Shown: positions 60,146 to 64,000 of the stretch, piece after piece
Layout of the letters: each line of letters begins with the position of its first letter
Position numbering within the stretch: the first letter of the stretch is position 1
Assembly (NCBI RefSeq): GCF_009695635.1
Contig: NZ_VUNN01000002.1
Span: 1-64,000 of the forward strand
Length of the DNA: 64,000 nt
From: Bullifex porci
Lineage (GTDB): Bacteria; Spirochaetota; Spirochaetia; Sphaerochaetales; Sphaerochaetaceae
Reading direction: 5' to 3'
Notes under the pieces: generated by a model
Databases searched by the model: none
What the model was told of the DNA's origin: nothing
Seen by the model: the letters and a program-made list of their open reading frames with translations, nothing else
Translations under genes and position numbers: made by a program

Positions 60146-60517
60146 ATGGCTACTAAAGAAGAAATTTTGGAATCAATTGCACAGATGTCAGTAATGGAAG
60201 TTGCTGATCTCATCAAGATGATGGAAGAGAAGTTCGGCGTTGTTGCAGCAGCTGCTGCAGTTGCTGCTGGTCCTGCTGCTGCAGCTGCTGAGGCTGTTGA
60301 AGAGCAGACAGAGTTCAACGTAACTCTTAAGAGTGTTGACGCTGCTAAGAAGATCGCTTGTATCAAGGAAGTTCGTGCTATTACAGGTCTTGGCCTCAAG
60401 GAAGCTAAGGAACTCTGCGAGAACGGCGGTGTATTAAAAGAAGGTGTCAGCAAGGACGAAGCTAAGGCTATGAAAGAGAAGCTCGAAGCTGCTGGCTGTG
60501 TAATCGAAGTAAAATAA
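60146..60517 (+). CDS. rplL: 50S ribosomal protein L7/L12
   Basis: A 123-residue stalk protein. The N-terminal dimerisation helices ([20 protein letters not shown]) lead to an alanine-rich hinge ([16 protein letters not shown]) and the factor-binding C-domain ([40 protein letters not shown]). TAGGAGAAG precedes the ATG. It recruits translation factors to the ribosome. Confidence 0.97.
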   Translation: MATKEEILESIAQMSVMEVADLIKMMEEKFGVVAAAAAVAAGPAAAAAEAVEEQTEFNVTLKSVDAAKKIACIKEVRAITGLGLKEAKELCENGGVLKEGVSKDEAKAMKEKLEAAGCVIEVK

Positions 60518-60528
60518 TTATCCTTATG

Positions 60529-60633
60529 GAGGCTCTAACTACGAGCCTCTACTGGAGGTGCCATCGGGGGGAAATACCCTTGGTGGCATAATCTGTCTTT
60601 TATAAACAGTTAAATTTAGGTGGTTTTTCCACC
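60529..60633 (+). promoter_or_regulatory. Hairpins in the rplL-rpoB spacer
   Basis: Three stems follow one another: GAGGCTC (60529-60535)/GAGCCTC (60543-60549); TGCCA (60559-60563)/TGGCA (60584-60588) with GGGG/CCCT inside; and GGTGG (60619-60623)/CCACC (60629-60633). None has a strong T run directly after it. They resemble the processing and attenuation region that in other bacteria reduces rpoB expression relative to ribosomal proteins. Confidence 0.5.
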
Positions 60634-60652
60634 AATTTTGGAGGGTACATTG

Positions 60653-63600
60653 ATGGTTGCCAGAGGCAAAGTCATTGAACGTAAATATATTGGTTCCGAT
60701 TTCCAGGAAGTCTGTGAGCTACCGAACCTTATCGGAGTTCAGCTAGATAGTTATGAGAGATTCCTGCAACTGGATAAACTTAAGGAAGGTGCAGAACCTG
60801 ATCCAAGATTTGGCCTTGAGGCAGTTTTTAGGAACACCTTTCCTATCGTAAGTCCGAATGGTGAGATGACTTTAGGCTACGATGGATATACACTAGATTT
60901 TGATGGTATTAAGTATACTGAGGATGAGTGTAAGAAAAAGGGCCGTTCATATTGTGTACCAGTTAAGGCTAGAATTAATCTAGAGCTTAAGAATGGAGAA
61001 ATTAGAGAGAAGGAGATATTCTTTGGTGATATCCCTATCATGACAGACAGAGGCACATTTATCATTAATGGTGCTGAAAGAGTTGTCGTTTCTCAGATCC
61101 ACCGTTCTCCTGGTGTTATTTTCCAGGTAGAAAAGGGTGTTTATTCTTCAAGAATCATCCCATATCGTGGCTCATGGCTCGAATTTGAAATTGATGAGAA
61201 GAAGAATATCATTTGTGCGAAGATCGATAGAAAGAAGCGTATCCTCGGTACTCTCTTCTTGAGAGCTATTGGTGTTGATACTAGAGAGAAGATCGTTAGC
61301 GCATTCTATAAGAGCGAAACTATTGCTTTAAGTAGTGAAAATAGAGAGGAAGCGGAGAACCGCTATTCCTATAAGGATATCTATGCAGTTGTAGATGGAG
61401 AGGAAAAGAAGATTGTACGTGCTGGTGATATGCTACACCCACACGAAATTGATAACCTCCTTGCATGTGGTATCACATCTGTTGATGTCGTAGATATGAA
61501 GAGTGATGATACTCTCCACTCAGAGATTATCCTCAACTGTCTCGAGTATGAATCAACAAAATATACAAGTGAAGGTGAGGACGAGCCTTCTAAGGAAGAG
61601 TACTTATCTGTAATTTATCAGGTTCTCATGCCAGGCGAAATGATCGCTATGGAGAGAGCTGAAAGAGATCTACCTGAGATGTTCTTCTCTGAAAAGAGAT
61701 ATGATCTTGGTAAGGTTGGTCGTTATAAGTTCTATAAGAAGTTTGCATCTCCTGATGAGGAGATGAATACAGACCTTACAGTTCTAACTCCTCAGGATAT
61801 TGTTAACACAATGGGCTTCTTAATTAAGGTATATAATAGAGAGGCAAACGTTGATGATATCGATCACCTTGGAAATAGACGTGTTAGATCTGTAGGTGAG
61901 CTTTTACAGACACAGCTTAATGCTGCTTTCTCAAGAATGGAGAGAATTGCTCGTGAGAGAATGAATCTTGAGAATGAATCATCTGTAAAGCCACAGGAAG
62001 TAATCTCAATTAAGCCAATTGTTGCTGCAATTAAGGAGTTCTTTGGTTCATCACAGCTTTCTCAGTTCATGGATCAGGTAAACCCACTTGCAGAGCTTAC
62101 TCACAAGAGAAGACTTAATGCTCTTGGTCCAGGTGGTCTTTCAAGAGACCGCGCAGGCTTCGAGGTTCGTGATGTACACTATACCCACTATGGTAGAATG
62201 TGTCCTATCGAAACACCTGAAGGTCCAAACATCGGTCTTATCGTTTCTCTTGCTAACTATACAAGAATTAATGAATATGGTTTCTTAGAGACTCCATACC
62301 GCAAGGTTGAGAATGGTATTGCAACAAAGACAGTATGCTACCTCGATGCTAATGATGAAGAGAAATACTACATCGCTCAGGCTTCTGCTAAGGTAGATAA
62401 GGATGGTAACTTCATCGATAAGGAAGTTCCTGTTCGTCACCAGGGTGATTACTCAACACGTTCTCCAAAGGACGTACAGTTCATGGACGTATCACCAAAG
62501 CAGGTAATCTCAGTTGCTGCATCCTTAATTCCTTTCCTTGAACACGACGATGCTAACCGTGCACTCATGGGTTCAAACATGCAGCGTCAGGCAGTACCAC
62601 TTGTATTCCCTGAGGCTCCACGTGTTGGTACAGGTATGGAAGGTAAGTCAGCCTATGACTCTGGCGTCTTAGTTAAGGCTAAGAGAGGTGGTGAGGTTGT
62701 TTATGCTTCTGCTACTGAGATAAGAATTAAGGTTAATAAGGCTGAATGTGAGATCGAGGGTGAGGTAGATACATACCACATCCATAAGTTCGAGAGAACA
62801 AACAACGATACCTGCTTAAATCAGAAGACTATCGTATCTGTTGGTCAGAAGGTAGAGAAGGGTACTGTCCTCGCAGATGGTCCTGCTACTCAAAATGGTG
62901 AGCTTGCTCTTGGACGCAATATTCTTGTAGGATTCGTTCCTTGGAACGGATATAACTACGAGGATGCTGTATTAATCAGTGAGCGTGTTGTTAGAGAGGA
63001 TATTTATACCTCTATCCATATTAAAGAGTTCTCTATCGATATTCGTGAGACAAAGCTTGGTCCAGAAAGACTTACACGCGATATTCCTAATACTAGCGAG
63101 AGAGCAGTTGCTAACCTCGATAGTGAGGGTATTGTAACAATTGGTACCTATGTTCGCCCAGGTAGTATCCTTGTTGGTAAGGTAACTCCAAAGAGTGAAT
63201 CAGATACAACTCCAGAGTTTAAGCTTCTAAACTCTATCTTCGGTGAGAAGGCTAAGGAGGTAAGAGATACCTCTCTTAAGGTTCCTCACGGTACAGAGGG
63301 TACAGTTATTGATATCCATAGAATGAAGAAGAGTGAGAAGGATGAGCTTCCTCCTGGTGTTGATGAGACTGTTACAGTATTAATCGCAATTAAGAGAAAG
63401 CTTACTCAGGGCGATAAGATGGCTGGTCGTCACGGAAATAAGGGTGTCGTTTCAAGAATTCTTCCTGAAGAGGATATGCCATACATGGAAGATGGTACTC
63501 CACTCGATGTATGTCTCAACCCTCTCGGTGTACCATCACGAATGAACATCGGTCAGCTCATGGAAACTCAGCTTGGTTGGGCAGCTGTTAAGCTTGATGA

Positions 63601-64000
63601 GTGGTATTCATCACCAGTATTCCAGTCAGCTTCAATGCAGCAGATCGAGGATAAGATGAAGGAAGCAGGTCTTCCTGTAACAAGTAAGACTAAGCTTATG
63701 GATGGTCGTACTGGTGTTCCATTTGTAAACCCAGTATTCTGTGGTTACATCTACTACCTCAAGCTACACCACCTCGTTGATGATAAGATGCATGCTCGTT
63801 CAACAGGTCCTTATTCACTTGTTACTCAGCAGCCTCTTGGTGGTAAGGCTCAGTTCGGTGGTCAGAGACTCGGAGAAATGGAAGTATGGGCACTTGAAGC
63901 ATATGGTGCTGCTAATACTCTACAGGAGCTCTTGACTATTAAGTCCGATGATATGAACGGAAGAGTAAAGATTTATGAATCTATCGTTAAGGGTGAACCA
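60653..64000 (+). CDS. rpoB: DNA-directed RNA polymerase subunit beta (3' partial)
   Basis: 1116 codons are open to the window edge from ATG 60653, behind TTGGAGG. The start [20 protein letters not shown] leads to [13 protein letters not shown]. The fork and rifampicin region reads [62 protein letters not shown]-type and [14 protein letters not shown] follow. Asn489 (62117-62119) occupies the E. coli Ser531 position, and Val476 the Asn518 position. Asn at 531 is the change linked to natural rifampicin resistance in spirochaetes. About 50-80 residues should remain beyond the window, then rpoC. Confidence 0.97.
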   Translation, partial: MVARGKVIERKYIGSDFQEVCELPNLIGVQLDSYERFLQLDKLKEGAEPDPRFGLEAVFRNTFPIVSPNGEMTLGYDGYTLDFDGIKYTEDECKKKGRSYCVPVKARINLELKNGEIREKEIFFGDIPIMTDRGTFIINGAERVVVSQIHRSPGVIFQVEKGVYSSRIIPYRGSWLEFEIDEKKNIICAKIDRKKRILGTLFLRAIGVDTREKIVSAFYKSETIALSSENREEAENRYSYKDIYAVVDGEEKKIVRAGDMLHPHEIDNLLACGITSVDVVDMKSDDTLHSEIILNCLEYESTKYTSEGEDEPSKEEYLSVIYQVLMPGEMIAMERAERDLPEMFFSEKRYDLGKVGRYKFYKKFASPDEEMNTDLTVLTPQDIVNTMGFLIKVYNREANVDDIDHLGNRRVRSVGELLQTQLNAAFSRMERIARERMNLENESSVKPQEVISIKPIVAAIKEFFGSSQLSQFMDQVNPLAELTHKRRLNALGPGGLSRDRAGFEVRDVHYTHYGRMCPIETPEGPNIGLIVSLANYTRINEYGFLETPYRKVENGIATKTVCYLDANDEEKYYIAQASAKVDKDGNFIDKEVPVRHQGDYSTRSPKDVQFMDVSPKQVISVAASLIPFLEHDDANRALMGSNMQRQAVPLVFPEAPRVGTGMEGKSAYDSGVLVKAKRGGEVVYASATEIRIKVNKAECEIEGEVDTYHIHKFERTNNDTCLNQKTIVSVGQKVEKGTVLADGPATQNGELALGRNILVGFVPWNGYNYEDAVLISERVVREDIYTSIHIKEFSIDIRETKLGPERLTRDIPNTSERAVANLDSEGIVTIGTYVRPGSILVGKVTPKSESDTTPEFKLLNSIFGEKAKEVRDTSLKVPHGTEGTVIDIHRMKKSEKDELPPGVDETVTVLIAIKRKLTQGDKMAGRHGNKGVVSRILPEEDMPYMEDGTPLDVCLNPLGVPSRMNIGQLMETQLGWAAVKLDEWYSSPVFQSASMQQIEDKMKEAGLPVTSKTKLMDGRTGVPFVNPVFCGYIYYLKLHHLVDDKMHARSTGPYSLVTQQPLGGKAQFGGQRLGEMEVWALEAYGAANTLQELLTIKSDDMNGRVKIYESIVKGEP

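Noticed and set aside
60653-64000. Frameshift in rpoB
   Set aside because: Translating from 60653 gives an uninterrupted beta subunit to the window edge; the short alternative frames inside it are shadows.

Overview
The window comes from an AT-rich, host-associated type of spirochaete, probably Treponemataceae or Sphaerochaetaceae. Three things support this. Secreted proteins end their signal peptides in the FAQG/SKE style typical of these bacteria. The right end carries the order trnT-rpmG-trnW-secE-nusG-rplK-rplA-rplJ-rplL-rpoB. RpoB has Asn at the position of E. coli Ser531 (residue 489 here), the substitution known from spirochaetes that are naturally resistant to rifampicin.

Layout. 1-2.4 kb: two tandem copies of the end of an Rpn/PD-(D/E)XK transposase-like gene, a tandem DUF1294 membrane protein and a small cysteine-rich protein. 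2.4-22.9 kb: a large carbohydrate locus read outward from about 8.0 kb. The left arm encodes GH43, an SDR, a fumarate-reductase-like flavoprotein and an old-yellow-enzyme/Fe-S protein. The right arm encodes two LplB/YtcP permeases, a TIM-barrel isomerase, a PreA-like flavin/ferredoxin enzyme, Gfo/Idh, a solute-binding protein, a cytosolic heparinase II/III lyase, a second TIM barrel, a second Gfo/Idh, a membrane AraC regulator, a third Gfo/Idh and an Ldh2-family dehydrogenase. It ends at a strong terminator. Together these genes describe uptake of an oligosaccharide, probably uronate- and pentose-containing, followed by lyase, glycosidase and redox processing inside the cell. No ABC ATPase is encoded, so a shared one is implied.

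23-24.5 kb: decayed AraC and DUF3793 genes and an intact flavodoxin. 24.5-39.9 kb: a patchwork with different codon use (more CTG, CAG, CGG), read as acquired DNA. It holds a truncated zinc macrodomain with a class M sirtuin, a broken and an intact Fic gene, a broken AbiE-like toxin-antitoxin pair, three intact AAA_14/DUF4143 ATPases plus a fragment, a LysR/antiporter pair, an Abi_2 gene cut by an IS21-family relic, and two copies of a direct repeat of about 170 bp. The second copy abuts the native low-molecular-weight phosphatase gene at 39.9 kb.

40-56.8 kb: native housekeeping genes, comprising a metallophosphoesterase, radical SAM protein, S41 peptidase, metNI, metQ, rmuC, argF, a TetR regulator, clpB, a MocA-like nucleotidyltransferase, DUF554 and glgP. 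The most interesting signal is a 25-codon ORF with eight Met codons between its own promoter and metQ, a candidate methionine-sensing leader peptide. 57-64 kb: two tRNAs and the ribosomal protein/rpoB cluster, with leaders before rplK and rpoB; rpoB runs off the window.
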